Assembly: GCA_964017145.1 (NCBI GenBank)
Contig: OZ024852.1
Span: forward strand, 1,861,945 to 1,925,944
Direction of reading: 5' to 3'
DNA length: 64,000 nucleotides
Origin: Agrocybe praecox
Lineage: Eukaryota > Basidiomycota > Agaricomycetes > Agaricales > Agrocybaceae
Part shown: positions 11,009 through 23,909 of the stretch, piece after piece
How positions within the stretch are numbered: position 1 is the stretch's first letter
Layout of the letters: each line of letters begins with the position of its first letter
Notes under the pieces: generated by a model
Told to the model about the DNA's origin: nothing
The model's database searches: none
What the model saw: only the letters and a program-made list of their open reading frames with translations
Translations under genes and position numbers: made by a program

Positions 11009-11980
11009 TTAATACGGCCCAACTCTGCGTCGGAGGATTCCAAGTTGCCTCGGAGTGTTCATTGCCCGCAATCCGCTCTTGGTTTTCTTCTTGAAGTCGA
11101 ACACGAGACCTAAAGCACGTCCACGTATGGTTGCATACCCAGGCCTGATTGGATGGTTATCGAGGAAATTTGGCATGAAGAGAGGTCCGTGAACCACCGT
11201 CCAATGGCTTTGGAACTCATCCGACGAGTTCAAAATCCTCATTTCAAGGCCAAAATCATCCTGAGTGAGTTCGAGGTGCGAACAAAGTTGGAGTACACCG
11301 CCAAGTGACGCCGGGCTATCGCATGGTGTTGATATATGATATAATTCCGGCAGTGCCCAAGGTGTATAATTCGTTTGTTGCCATTCGTTTTTTTCTGTCA
11401 AGCCTAGTGCTTCAACTACCCACGTCGGTGTCGCTGAAGAAAGAGTGTATTCGACGTCAAGCTCGATGATAGAGGCACGAAGGGCAAATGGAATGCTGGA
11501 GTCGTGCGGATGGTCGAGTTCCTTGTCAAAAAACTCTACGGAAAATGTGCGCAAGCCTTGAATGATAGGCAATTCACGGAATGTTGAAAGCATTTCTCTC
11601 AAAGCTTTCCGCGACATACTTTCCCTGCGGGACGACAAATACTGCTTCGAGCAGGGTATTTGTCGAGTTAATGTTCTGCATAGGTAAAGGGCAGGGACTC
11701 CTGATCCTTCAGGTTTAATAAACCACTGGGGTACGTTTTGAGGGTGTTCTGTTTCTGATGGAGGAAAATATATGTATGTTGCACGTATTCTGGCGAGTGT
11801 CGCCGCCCAAAGTGGTGAGGCGAGCGAAATCGATTCGCTAAAGTTGGCACGTTCTTTAGGCGACATTCCTGATAACCAGGCCTCGTTTAAGATTTGTTCG
11901 AGCAGTTCTAATGGCAGTATGCCAAACGTCGCTTCACGTCTATCCTGATGATCCATGTCGTTGTCGTGTTCGCGTCCCAT
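11009..11980 (-). CDS. F-box-like protein
   Basis: Single-exon protein of 323 aa from the ATG at 11980; the open frame extends upstream without another ATG. The N-terminus has an F-box-like helix, GILPLELLEQILNEAW, followed by SLASPLWAATLARI, which resembles the LPxEllxxIl...sLvsxxW(r) pattern common in Agaricomycete F-box-like families. The remainder has no motif I recognise. A ubiquitin-ligase adaptor role would follow from the family only. It converges on the Zap1-like gene with about 43 bases between stop codons. Confidence 0.6.
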   Translation of the reverse strand: MGREHDNDMDHQDRREATFGILPLELLEQILNEAWLSGMSPKERANFSESISLASPLWAATLARIRATYIYFPPSETEHPQNVPQWFIKPEGSGVPALYLCRTLTRQIPCSKQYLSSRRESMSRKALREMLSTFRELPIIQGLRTFSVEFFDKELDHPHDSSIPFALRASIIELDVEYTLSSATPTWVVEALGLTEKNEWQQTNYTPWALPELYHISTPCDSPASLGGVLQLCSHLELTQDDFGLEMRILNSSDEFQSHWTVVHGPLFMPNFLDNHPIRPGYATIRGRALGLVFDFKKKTKSGLRAMNTPRQLGILRRRVGPY

Positions 11981-12978
11981 GATATTTGTCTCGAGGACGG
12001 GGCATGATACTTTCAAGCAGAAAGTTCTGGAAAATCTAGTGATGCATTATTTTGTTGAGCGCGGCTATCCTAGAGGAGGAATGTGAGTCAAACATGAGAA
12101 CATGGCGCGGAAGCGCCAGGCAAAAAATGACGCCGATCGACGTTCGTTTCCGATCATTATGAAATTTCATAGAATTTCACATACAACAGACATGGAATGA
12201 CTCATCGCAGACGAGTACATAAGATATCATCGTGCACCTCAGGGTACGAGACTACTGGAGGCTTATGAGAGTGATCCTACGACAGTTACTACACCGTTCT
12301 CGATGGCGGAATAAACTGTGAATTGCATAAACTCATGGTCGATGTGCTTTCCTTTGACGAGGGCGTAACATGGATATTGCAACTAATCCTTTACAATGTA
12401 CACAAGTAATTTTCAGGTTTTACATGCTCGTATATTACATGAGTATTACAAGAATTGAATGATAATTAAATAATTACTCGATGATGATGGGGGTTGGCCA
12501 TGACGATGATGATAATGACTAGGTAGTAAAAATGTGGTGATTCAGATTTTTGGAAGAAGCAAGAGGCGAGTAATGAGTCGTAAGACACGAAAACAGCAGC
12601 TGTTATTCGGGGACGAGAACAAGGTACAACAGCGGAAACTTGAAGAGCATTGGCAAGATGCAAAAGAGCGACGTCGAGGGCACCAGGCATAGGTATGTGG
12701 TATGGGGGGTGATACAGTGCAATGGAAAATCGAAGAAACAGATAGATAACGATGGTAAGCCAGAGCGTTCAGAAGAGCGATTTTTCAGTACTCAGTGACG
12801 ACCATATGACTCGTCGTAGTTGACACCTTCCTCATTTTTGGAGCATGAACGCATCTCGGAGGCCTGGAAGAAAAAGAAGAAAACTAAATATTTCAGTACA
12901 CCAGGATGACTAACAGAAGAATCTAAGAAACCCACCCAAAATCCCGCCATATTCCTTCGAAATAGAAGAAAACAAGAC
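11981..12978. other. Intergenic, about 1 kb, between F-box-like gene and HSF gene end
   Basis: Contains the F-box-like gene promoter and the 3' flank of HSF. Near 12785-12863 a minus-strand segment behind a good polypyrimidine acceptor could be a spliced 3'UTR or alternative last exon of HSF. A 39-codon plus-strand frame (12572-12691) is charged but unsupported. I annotate no separate gene. Confidence 0.4.
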
Positions 12979-15900
12979 CTACTTGTCCTTCCTCCTTTTA
13001 GGCCTCGACACCGCTATACTCCCCGTTACACCTCCATTCGCAGTCCCACTTCTTGTCCTTGTAGTCCTTCCAGTACCAGGACCAGCGCTAGAAGCAGGTG
13101 GAAGAACAGGAGTAGAATCATCCACCACATCCATCTTGGATGCGAACAAATCTTCCAAGTCGACTCCTGATTTCCTTTTCTTTCCCGCCGTTGTCGTTGT
13201 CATCGCTGTTAAGGATGTCGACGCATCTCTTGATGACATATCAGTCGCAGAACTCGCCTTCGTTGTTGATGATCCAGCACCGGCACCAGGCATACTGGCA
13301 TTCCCCCTCGCAGCACTCGCCTTCATCCCGCCAATCGCTGCATCTATGCTATCAACACCATCCAGCCTTATATCCAGGTCTGACCCCTCATTCGGTGTTA
13401 TATGGTCAGAAGCTAATGAAGACGGCGTGTGCGCTTCATTAAGGAACGCGCTGGTCATGTATTCGTTCATTCCCGTGTCATTGGTGTTGACGCTGGAATC
13501 GACATTGCTAGTGTCGGCGTTCATCCCGTCTAGAGCACCCATATTCGACATGGGAGGATTCATGCCGTTTGTAGACATGGGCATGGAGGATAGGTTATTG
13601 AAAAACATATCGAAGTCGAAGTCTTTGCCTTCCCCATCTGTTGGTGACGATCCCGTCTTATCCCCGGGTTTACCAGCCACAGATAACGACGATACATTCC
13701 CAGGAGGTATTGTCCCAGCCCCCGAAGTCGAAGTCGAAGATCCCCCCCCAGCAGCAGCATCGTCATCCAACAAGCCCACATCCAACCCAAATGTCTGAAT
13801 CAAGCTATTAATGCTTGAATTGAGCGCATTTACATCTTTATCGATATCCTCCGCGGCAAGCCACTGCCCTTGCATCCGCTCTTCGTGCTGTTGCTGTTGT
13901 AAGGTTTTGCTCCCTGCTCCGGATGCGCTCAGTGCGCTTAATCCATTAAGATCCCCACCCCCAAAATCGAACCCCATGCCCAGCCCACCGTCATCATGCG
14001 GTAAACTAGAAGGATCAGTAATGGACGGATCGTACCCCTCGAAAGGGATCAGTTCGTCGGTGTTGAAGTTCATGGTGTTCATGGTATTCCCGGTATATCC
14101 ATAAGGTGTATACGACCCACTACCAGATAAAGAAGTGAAAGCAGCTGGGTTCAAGGAGAAATCGTACGACGTGGGCGGGACGTATGCAGCTAGTGGACCA
14201 CTGCCAATACTCGTCGTCTCATGCGCATTGAAATTGGGATTGTTATTCGTTCCACTTCCATTCGTAACGTTAGCACCTTGAGAATTTAAAGACCCCTGGT
14301 TCGTCGTATCATTCAAATTCGAAGACGTATCAAGTCCAGAACCCATGCCCTGCGAAGCTAGCGAAGCCAACAGTTGTTGTATTTGAGACGGCGTAAGCTG
14401 GTTGAATACACCACTAATCCGTGGATCGAGCTCAAACATAGTGTTCGCCCCACTTCCGGCATTACCAGCACTGTTACCAGGAGTGGCGTTTGTAGGCGTC
14501 CGTGATCTTGAACCTGGGTGCGGGAATCTCGACGAAGGAGTGGCGGAACGAGAGAGCTGCTTGCCTTGCTCATCCTGAGTCTGTTTCGTTGAGGACATGG
14601 AAGAATCCGTGTTGGATTTTTGGGGCGACCCGATTGTCGTCGTGGGTTTATATGATGCTGACGACCCTATACCAGCAGGCGAAGGGGATGGAGAGGCATC
14701 TACAACGGCTAAACTCGCCCCGTCTGACGCAGCAGGCGATGGTATTGACCCAGGGGTTTCGACTGTTGGATAGTCGTACGCTGCACAAATTTTCTCAGTT
14801 TATCATCTGTCTGGGAGTGTAAAAGAAAGAAAAAACACACAAGAATTATGCATTCCCTCGCCTTCACCTTCTTGCCCACTCTCTTCACTTTCTTCCTCAC
14901 GATGATCATCGCTTATCGTTAACTCATCCTCCAATTCCTCCAACCTTGCATCCGTGTCCATGTCCAGAATGTCATCAACATCCATCCCTTCCGGTCCCAG
15001 TTCATTAATAACACCACTCCTTCCTGTCTTCATCTTCTCCTTCTCTTTCTCCATACCTGTACTATCCCTGTTCGTATCCTCAATCATCAACCTCATCCTC
15101 CTCCTCCCTCCAAACATATGCGGAGCGCCCTTATCTGAAACACCACCACCAGGGGACCCAGTTCCCTGACTCCCATTACCACTGCTTTGCGAACCACCGC
15201 CCTGGCCAAAAGCGCCCATCGCACTAGCCATCGCACCTGGACCGGTACCCGCGCCCCCAGCAGCCCCACCTGCTCCATGACCAAATACCCCTGCGAGGAA
15301 CTTCACGATGCGGTTTATCGTATCCTGCTGCTTCTGGTGCCTCGCGCGGGCGGCTAACGCATCTTGCCATAACATCTGATTCGACTGCTTCAGTTGATTG
15401 AGCTCTGCAGAGATCGTCGTCTGGTGCCTCTTGATAGCTGTTATACCAGACACAATAGAGTGGATGTCGAGCAGCTGCGTTGAAGTCAACGCGGGCGGTT
15501 GAGTCGTCGAGGGTGCGGAAGATGAGTTCGAGGACGATGCGAAAGAATTTTGTGTAGGTCCCGAAGTCGACGATGAAGCTGCATTTGATGGTCCAGGACC
15601 GATGAGCCCAACATTCCCATCCCCACCACCCACACGGAAATCAATCACCCCCCCACCATCCTCCCCTCCTCCCCCAGATGCAACAACGCCTACATTTGCA
15701 CCACCAACCTGTTTCTTCCTCTGTATCAAACACAATAAGTCCGGCTGCCCTCGATGAAAATTCGCATGCGCGAAATTCCAAAACTCCGTCTCTTGGCTGT
15801 CGCTCTTTAAAACGCCTTGTTGTAAATGCGGGATCTTGTGGAAACCGTACATGTTCAGTTGGCGTACAAACGAGGAGAATCTCTGGTGTTTGAACCATCG

Positions 15901-17223
15901 CCCGAGGACCTCGCGTGCGAACCGTTCGTGGTCAAGCACTGTGTATAATGTTGGTTGAAGGTTATTTTATTGTAATTATTCTGCGGAAAAACGTACCGAA
16001 GAACGAGTCCCCAGCGTCGGACCATCGAATTAGTTCGGCGTTGTTTGGGTCGTTGACCATCCTATTGATTGAGTTTCCATTGAATAGGAAGTCGTTTTTA
16101 ATTTTCAATTTTTCCATTTGAAGTTATAATGGGTGGTGGAAGAGTGTAATCAGTCCACATTCGCGTCAGATGCGCGTTAAGTTAAGTTAGTCCAGCCGCG
16201 GTTGGTTGATAAAAGTCGAAAAGGTTTGGTTAGAGTTAATTGCATTGGATTTTGAGAGTATGTCGTGGTCGTTAAGATTAACGTCACAAATTTGTAAACC
16301 CGGCATGGATTTGAGGATAAAAATTTGCAGAAAAAAAGAACGGTTCAGTCAGCTTCGCGTTCAGCAAGATATAAAGAGGTAAAAAGAGGCAAGAGGACAA
16401 AAAAGTTCTATAAATGCAGGAAAGGTACGCAGCGAAAAGGAGGCCTTAATCCAATCTGCAGTCCAAACGTCGTAGGGTCCCTGCATGACTGCTCTAGAGC
16501 AGAAAGGGCTCTTTCAAGACAAGCAAGACAAGAAGAAGGCCCGATTGGAAGGTCCTACATCCCTGTCGTATCTTCCTTCTGCGTAACTGCAAATTTCTTG
16601 ACAAAAAGGCCTGAATGACCAAGACATCAACGCAGTCTACGGAGCACGAGCCCCAAGCTAATACCAAACGCTATGCTATGCGACTGCGTTCGAAATACGC
16701 CTCAAAAGTTGTTAGCTATATCGAAGACCCTACATGCCCGGCACCACCTACTACTGCACAGTTTCTCGATAACCACGAAACAAACGGACCAAAAATAAAA
16801 AAGCAAAGAAACGATCACTCACTCATACAGTTTCTGCAAAAACGCAGGCACAACCTGTCTCGCTGCTTTTGATATCCCTGAGCCAACTCCAGCTGAACTC
16901 GTTGTAGTAGTCATTTGCATTCCCGGCATCGTCTGGATCGGCATTCCTTGCATCGCTTGCATAGACATGGGCATATGCTGCAGCTGCATCTGCATCTCCT
17001 GCAGGCCTCCACCGCCCATCATCTGCATCGCGTTCGCCAGACTCAGCTGCATAGTACTTGGGTTTTGGTTGGTGGGTTGTGCTTGTGGCATGGTTGGTAC
17101 TGTCGTTGAAGAGGAAGTAGAAGGAGCAGAAACCTGGGCTTGCTTCGCCGATCTCGCATTGTTGGCACTACTGCGGGTGGTATTTTGTTTGTTTGTTTGC
17201 TGGTCTTTCGTAGAGGACGCCAT
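12979..17223 (-). CDS. HSF1: Heat shock transcription factor
   Basis: Binds heat shock elements in the nucleus and drives chaperone expression. Four exons (16823-17223, 15997-16061, 14841-15938, 12979-14780) join in frame to 1,121 aa. The HSF DNA-binding domain spans about residues 120-230 and is split by two introns: RQVVPAFLQKLYE, then MVNDPNNAELIRWSDAGDSF, then LGRWFKHQRFSSFVRQLNMY and GFHKIPHLQQGVL. A helical segment about residues 305-370 (TISAELNQLKQSNQMLWQDA) fits the HR-A/B trimerisation coil. The rest is Gly/Ser/Asn-rich, with acidic patches (EELEDELTISDDH) that may act in activation, and ends in a basic SRPKRRKDK. The N-terminal 110 residues are Met/Gln rich. Intron 1 is 761 nt, far longer than any other found here. 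Confidence 0.93.
16062..16822 (-). other. Unusually long intron 1 of the HSF gene
   Basis: The donor (GTGAGT) follows the codons for QKLY plus GA, and the acceptor precedes the G that completes GAG before MVNDPNN. Both ends are fixed by the conserved DNA-binding domain, so the 761-nt length is secure. A 97-codon plus-strand frame inside it is Lys/Arg rich with no family resemblance. I did not find convincing snoRNA boxes. Confidence 0.8.
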
Positions 17224-17855
17224 AGATCGAGTTCTTTATAATCTTGAGCTTGAGCGCCTTTTGAAGCCTGGGCGCGTATGATGTGGAGAAGAGCAGATCA
17301 AGTACAAGGAATGCTATTCTTGATCTTTGAATCGGCGCTGGATGATCGACAAGGCTCTACGGCTTAAAGAGATGAGAAACGAAAACGCCTAGCAGACAGG
17401 CGTTTCCTGTAGTCGTGGCCGTGTTGAGAGGTGAAGACTCCAATCAAAGAGATTAACACATACTGATATTATTTTTGGTAATTAATGATGTAAAACACGT
17501 GTAACAGAGAGGTGCCGCTTTGCCGCTCCAGGTTGACTTGGGATGACCTCGAAAGTTACACTTTGGTTACGCTCAACATCTCAAGCGCTGAGCGCTTGAC
17601 ACCACCGTATGGAATTCATTCGTCTTCTCATCCACGACAATCTGGGACTACAAATTACAAAGACTTTATATACATGCAGAGCATGATAAATCGAATGCCA
17701 CGCGAATATCTGCACAATTGATTGACTTCCATGGACAACTACAGACCCACTTTTCGAGGCTTTAATCATTGTATGTCATTGATTAACTGGAATAAAGACA
17801 AGATTGGGAATGTGCGTTATCTATGAGTGTTTAGAAAGTGGTTCTAATTCCTTGC
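17224..17855. other. Intergenic: HSF promoter region and 3' flank of cytidylyltransferase-like gene
   Basis: About 630 bases upstream of the HSF start. I looked for alternating GAA/TTC heat shock elements and saw none convincing. No open frame here shows recognisable protein features. Confidence 0.4.
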
Positions 17856-18715
17856 TTAAGGCGTTTCAGTATTTGGATTGGGTAGACTTTTACTGAATGT
17901 CAAGGTTGGCGTTGCTCCTTGAGAAGGACTCGGGCTTGGAATCAACAGTCTTTGCAATTGTGGGGAAGCTAGCCCGAGGGTTCTCCTTGTTTTAATGACC
18001 TTACCTATGAAACAAGGAATAAGCGTCAGTATATGTCTCAATGGCTACTATTCCACTTCAACATATAGAAAATGTACCGTGTTTTTGCAGCTCGTCATAC
18101 GCCCTGACGCGAGCTTTATGATATGATGGGTCGACAGACGTGCCTTCGTCCAGCGCAACAAAATCTATTGCTCTATCTTTCAAGAAGCACGAAGTTAGCT
18201 CCCAAGGGGCATTGGTTATAACTTCATCAACCCAACGACAGTGTCTAATAATTTCTGCCCTTTCGATTTCAGGCCGTGTGTGCATATATTCATTTTGTTG
18301 CAGCGTGTCATCCGAAAAGACACCGACGATTAGGTGAACGTAAGGGAATGCCATTTTAGCCTGACGCAACCTCAACGCAATACTAGAATCGGGTCTCAGT
18401 TTCAGAATAAAAGACATTTGAAGAAAAAGTTTGAGCGTACCCGACATCAAAGTCTTCAAAGGAACCATCCACGTAAATACGAATCCTGTGATCATTGGCA
18501 TCGGTCAACGACATGCCTGGAGCTAGACTTTTCTGAACATGTTGTTGAACCTCGCTGGCGCTCCAACGAGTGGTCTCAAACTGGTCTTGTGCAGCTTCAC
18601 TCGGGGGCGGTTCATGAATATCAGAGTATTCAAAGTTGGAATCAAGAGATGCTCGGTGACCTGGATCTGATACAATGTCGTAGTCATCGTCGCTCAATAC
18701 ACTGGAAGAGCCCAT
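17856..18715 (-). CDS. Cytidylyltransferase-fold protein lacking the HxGH catalytic motif (CCT-like pseudoenzyme)
   Basis: Related to CTP:phosphocholine cytidylyltransferase of the Kennedy pathway. Exons 18441-18715, 18078-18382 and 17856-18004 join in frame to 242 aa. Family features remain: IRIYVDGSFEDF, AFPYVHLIVGVFSDD, IRHCRWVDEVI, APWELT, IDFVALDE and RRTLGLAS. The catalytic signature is lost: where active enzymes have DxFHxGH, this one reads EDFDVGI, replacing both histidines. The RTEGIST motif reads RTLGLAS, HDD in the VAHDD region reads LDE, and the lysine-bearing KGxxVM loop reads QQNEYMHTR. Reading through the first intron does not restore HxGH. The acidic N-terminus and Pro/Ser-rich C-terminus lack the amphipathic membrane helix of active CCT. 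It is probably a non-catalytic paralog. Alternative start 18796. Confidence 0.8.
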
Positions 18716-19037
18716 TATGGAGTCTGTTCCAAGGCGCAAGGAGAGTAGACAGATGTTTATGTGCTTGTGACTAGTCGAGTAGTCAGGCAGGTTCACGAAC
18801 CTGCATCGTGACTATTTAAAGGAGCACCGCCAACGCAAACACGAGGCACTAGCGTGCTGCGTGAGGGCCAACTTGGATAATGAGTGGCTGTCATGATGTC
18901 AATTTCGGTGTGCTACTGAAGCTACATGGGTCTCCGATCTAGGATTATGTGCTCTATTGTATAGCTTGAGGGCGATTATCAATTAGTAGTAGTGAATAAT
19001 TATGGGTAAAATACAGTGAAAATGGACACTCTTCAGA
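18716..19037. other. Intergenic: upstream of CCT-like gene
   Basis: Short gap between the CCT-like start and the monooxygenase stop, both on the minus strand. It should contain the CCT-like promoter. No motif stands out. Confidence 0.4.
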
Positions 19038-21209
<2,172 letters not shown>

Positions 21210-22268
21210 AGTTAAAGTTAGGTATTGAACGGAAGGTCATACTTATAAAGATTCGTTAAAAACTCCAAGAAGGCGCGTGTGATGATTCATCCGTGGTCTG
21301 AGCCTCGAACTTGCCAGGAGTCTAGGCTTGCTGTCATTATATTCGCAGTCAAAGGAAGAAAACATAGCGAGTGTCCGATCCCATGGGTAATGCGAAATCA
21401 CACAGGAGGTTCCTTGCGTTATAGGCTCCAATTCATGCAGAATTAGTAGGATTGCGGGCAGAGTCCAGACTGAGAAAGATGCAAAGTGAATTCTTAAATT
21501 CTGAAATCGTGCGCACGTGCATACAGCAGTTATTGTCCCCGTCTCGCTTGCGGCTTGGCTCTTGGTCCGATTTAGTTTTGCAGCGATTTAATGATCGTCC
21601 ACGACGATAGGATGCCTACCCACAATTTCCGTGCATTCATAACATCGTTTCAAATTTACGGACCTACACATAGTATCTCATCGTAGCAGATCGTAGTTTC
21701 GTCGTACAGGGACGGAATACTTACGATGTTGTCACAACCGGATAGCTTGAAACGCGGTCGGTGCTGCAAAGAGGCTGAAAATCAATGAAGCCTCGGCTCT
21801 GGTTATACCGAGATACAGAAATATGTGGCGCGTGCTCAGCCAACCATGTTCACACAACGCACGCGTTGACTAAACGAGGGCTTAGAAAAGCATCTAAGAA
21901 CATGCAGTAGCCAAACCCAGTTAGGTGTAGTAGAGTGCGGCACGATATGCCCAATGGATGCAAATTAATTTGAAAGTGCAATATGGATAGGAACACCGCA
22001 GAAAAAAAAGGGATCGACAATATGCGGTGCCTGTGGTATATATTTCCATCTCTGTGACATATGGAAGGCAGAGGTTTGTAGTTGTACCTTTCAACCCTAC
22101 ATGCAAGTGCAAAATACCGTGATAATCCAATAAAATGATATCCATGTTCGAGATCTTTTTTAGAGTCGTCGGCAAAGGGTCATGGCAACACGGCCTGGTA
22201 GGTATGAGCCGATTGAGATAAACAGATGGATGCTGAGGGATGTCTGTAGATGTAGCAGGGATTTTCTC
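21210..22268. other. Intergenic, about 1.06 kb, no gene supported
   Basis: Lies between the monooxygenase start and the TMA16 stop (both minus). It holds the monooxygenase promoter. An 84-codon minus-strand frame (21921-22175) is Cys/Tyr rich and not protein-like in any family I know. Nothing further is supported. Confidence 0.4.
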
Positions 22269-22972
22269 TCAACCTGTTCCTTCCGTCAAATCCATAGCGT
22301 CGGGGTCTTGCTCTGTTGCGGCATCCACAATAGATCGGTGCTTTCCAGGTCTCGAAACCACGACAAGTGAAGAATCCGTGCTGCATATTCTTATGAATCG
22401 CAACAACTGAATGAAGGCGACCTCTTTCTGATCCCATCTTCGAAAAAGCTCGACTGTAGCGGGGTGTGTAAGGTCGATGACCTCTGAAGCGATATGTCAA
22501 ATCTGGGATACTTATCAAGTCGGCTAGTTCTGAAACATACCCATTCCCGTGCGATAAATCTCCATCTCTCTCAGTTTTGTTTCTTCTAGCTTGACTTCTT
22601 TTGCGCTCTTAGGCCTGCCTTTTCTTCTCGCAGACTTTTCTGCCTCTAGTTCTTCGTCAAATCTCGTTAACCATATATCTCGAACAATATGATGAAGTTC
22701 TTCTAGAGAAAGTACGCCTTCTTCAGGACAAGCATGATAAAAAAATCCATAAAAGTCCACTAAGGTGGTTTTAGAAACGAATTTGCATAGTGATTAGAAA
22801 ATAGTGCTGTACCTAGCGAATTTTGTTTCGCATAGCGTTTTGTATGAAGGTTACCCATTTTTCCTTTACGAAGTGCATGGCGTGCTAGCTGACCGGCCTT
22901 CCTCGAAGAAGGATGGAATAATTTTTCCTTTTTTTCTTTTGTCGCAGTTTTGGCTGTAGTAGTTGGAGCCAT
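22269..22972 (-). CDS. TMA16: Translation machinery-associated protein 16
   Basis: Nucleolar/ribosome-associated factor in 60S biogenesis, by homology to yeast Tma16. Exons 22813-22972, 22541-22759 and 22269-22483 join in frame to 197 aa, near the family length. Features are the basic N-terminus (FHPSSRKAGQLARHALRKGK), then FYGFFYH, LEELHHIVRDIWLTRFDEEL, a basic helix GRPKSAKEVKLEETKLRE, and the conserved C-terminal block MEVIDLTHPATVELFRRWDQ followed by LLRFIRI. The last block appears only with the acceptor at 22484; another frame of the same exon is open for over 100 codons and is misleading. It is transcribed away from MZT1. Confidence 0.88.
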
Positions 22973-23068
22973 GGATGGTGGGAAAGGACAAGAAGGTTTG
23001 TAAGGATCGTGGGAATATCTATATCTCGAGCTTGTGCAATTGAGCGACATTAATAACACGTTCAGTTC
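22973..23068. promoter_or_regulatory. Compact divergent promoter, TMA16 / MZT1
   Basis: Only 96 bases separate the TMA16 start codon (minus) from the MZT1 start codon (plus), so both 5'UTRs and core promoters must be packed here or extend into the coding regions. No TATA box is evident. Confidence 0.6.
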
Positions 23069-23407
23069 ATGTCCACCAAAGAATCTGAGAGAAATTCATC
23101 TGCTCAACAAACATTAGACAGTAAGCCTTTACACGTCTAGATAATCGAAACATACCAATTTTATGCAGTACTCTATGAAATTTCCCAGCTGTTGAACACA
23201 CAACTAGACAAAGCGACTCTAGCAACATGCATCGGAATGGTTGAGAGTGGAGTTAATCCTGAGGCTCTTGCTGTCCGTATAAATGGGCTCACGACAGACA
23301 AAGTATAAGCTGACGGCAGATCCGTTTTTCTCTTTCTCTAGGCTGTGATCCAGGAACTTCGACACGAGGGCACCAATGCAACAGCAAATGGTCCTCTGTT
23401 GCGATAG
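23069..23407 (+). CDS. MZT1: Mitotic-spindle organizing protein 1 (MOZART1)
   Basis: Small subunit of the gamma-tubulin complex that binds the N-termini of GCP proteins and helps activate microtubule nucleation at spindle pole bodies. Three exons, 23069-23120, 23169-23272 and 23342-23407, join in frame to only 73 aa. The conserved core reads LYEISQLLNTQLDKATL, then ATCIGMVESGVNPEALA and AVIQELRHEG, matching the MOZART1 pattern (LLEIS..LNTGLD...L..C..L.E.G.NPEALA.VI.ELR). The second donor is a weaker GTCCGT, but the better-looking GTATAA site 5 nt downstream would destroy the conserved EALAAVIQELR. Every exon is too short to stand out as an open frame, so this gene is easily missed. Confidence 0.88.
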
Positions 23408-23909
23408 AAGAGACCGGATATCTGACAGAAATGAACATCGTCATCATGAGGCCGGCCGTTGCATGGGCATTGGATGAACTGACTCTCACGAGCACTAATT
23501 TTATGAGTTCACTCGAGGTCGTAGTTACATTCCTGGATGGATAAGAAATAATAAGTTGACGACCTAGGATAGTGAAAAAGGTAGAAATGAGTAATGATTA
23601 AAAGCCGAATTGCAAGTGTATGACGAGAGCGGCTGAAGCCTGAGGCTGCCGACAAGCGGAGTTCTGTTACCTCTTGCCAAATTTACAAGGCTTTGAGTCT
23701 GTTTTGTAGTCTTCTTCACTCTTTTCAAAATACCCTGAAGTCCTGTCTCTGAATAGAGCTCGACTCTGCTTTGAGACCTGAGGAAGGCGGATCCGTATTT
23801 CGTCTCATCCCTTCGATCTGCTTCTGCCTCGAGCACGGGGCTACTTACGGTGACGCCTTGTGGCTCCTTGCATTTGCAACATTTGTCCTAACATAGCGAC
23901 TTGTTGTAG
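23408..23909. other. Intergenic: MZT1 3' flank and ZDS promoter
   Basis: About 500 bases. A TTGTTGTAG immediately before the ZDS start codon looks like a splice acceptor, so a 5'UTR intron is possible. A 90-codon minus-strand frame (23564-23836) overlaps this region without recognisable features. Confidence 0.4.

Noticed and set aside
12572..12691. 39-codon charged plus-strand frame (starts MSRKTRKQQLLFGDEN)
   Set aside because: Too short, no promoter or conservation evidence, and open on the opposite strand too.
12983..13798. 271-codon plus-strand frame opposite HSF
   Set aside because: It is the antisense shadow of the Ser/Gly/Asn-rich HSF C-terminal region; the minus frame carries the spliced HSF protein.
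16325..16618. 97-codon basic plus-strand frame inside HSF intron 1
   Set aside because: Its composition is Lys/Arg-rich noise, with no start context or homology and no exon partners.
22180..22518. 112-codon minus-strand frame at the end of TMA16
   Set aside because: It is the wrong frame of the last TMA16 exon; the acceptor at 22484 gives the conserved DLTHPATVELFRRWDQ block instead.
23564..23836. 90-codon minus-strand frame between MZT1 and ZDS
   Set aside because: No family resemblance and it sits in the promoter of ZDS; I also looked for a tRNA here and found no cloverleaf or B-box.
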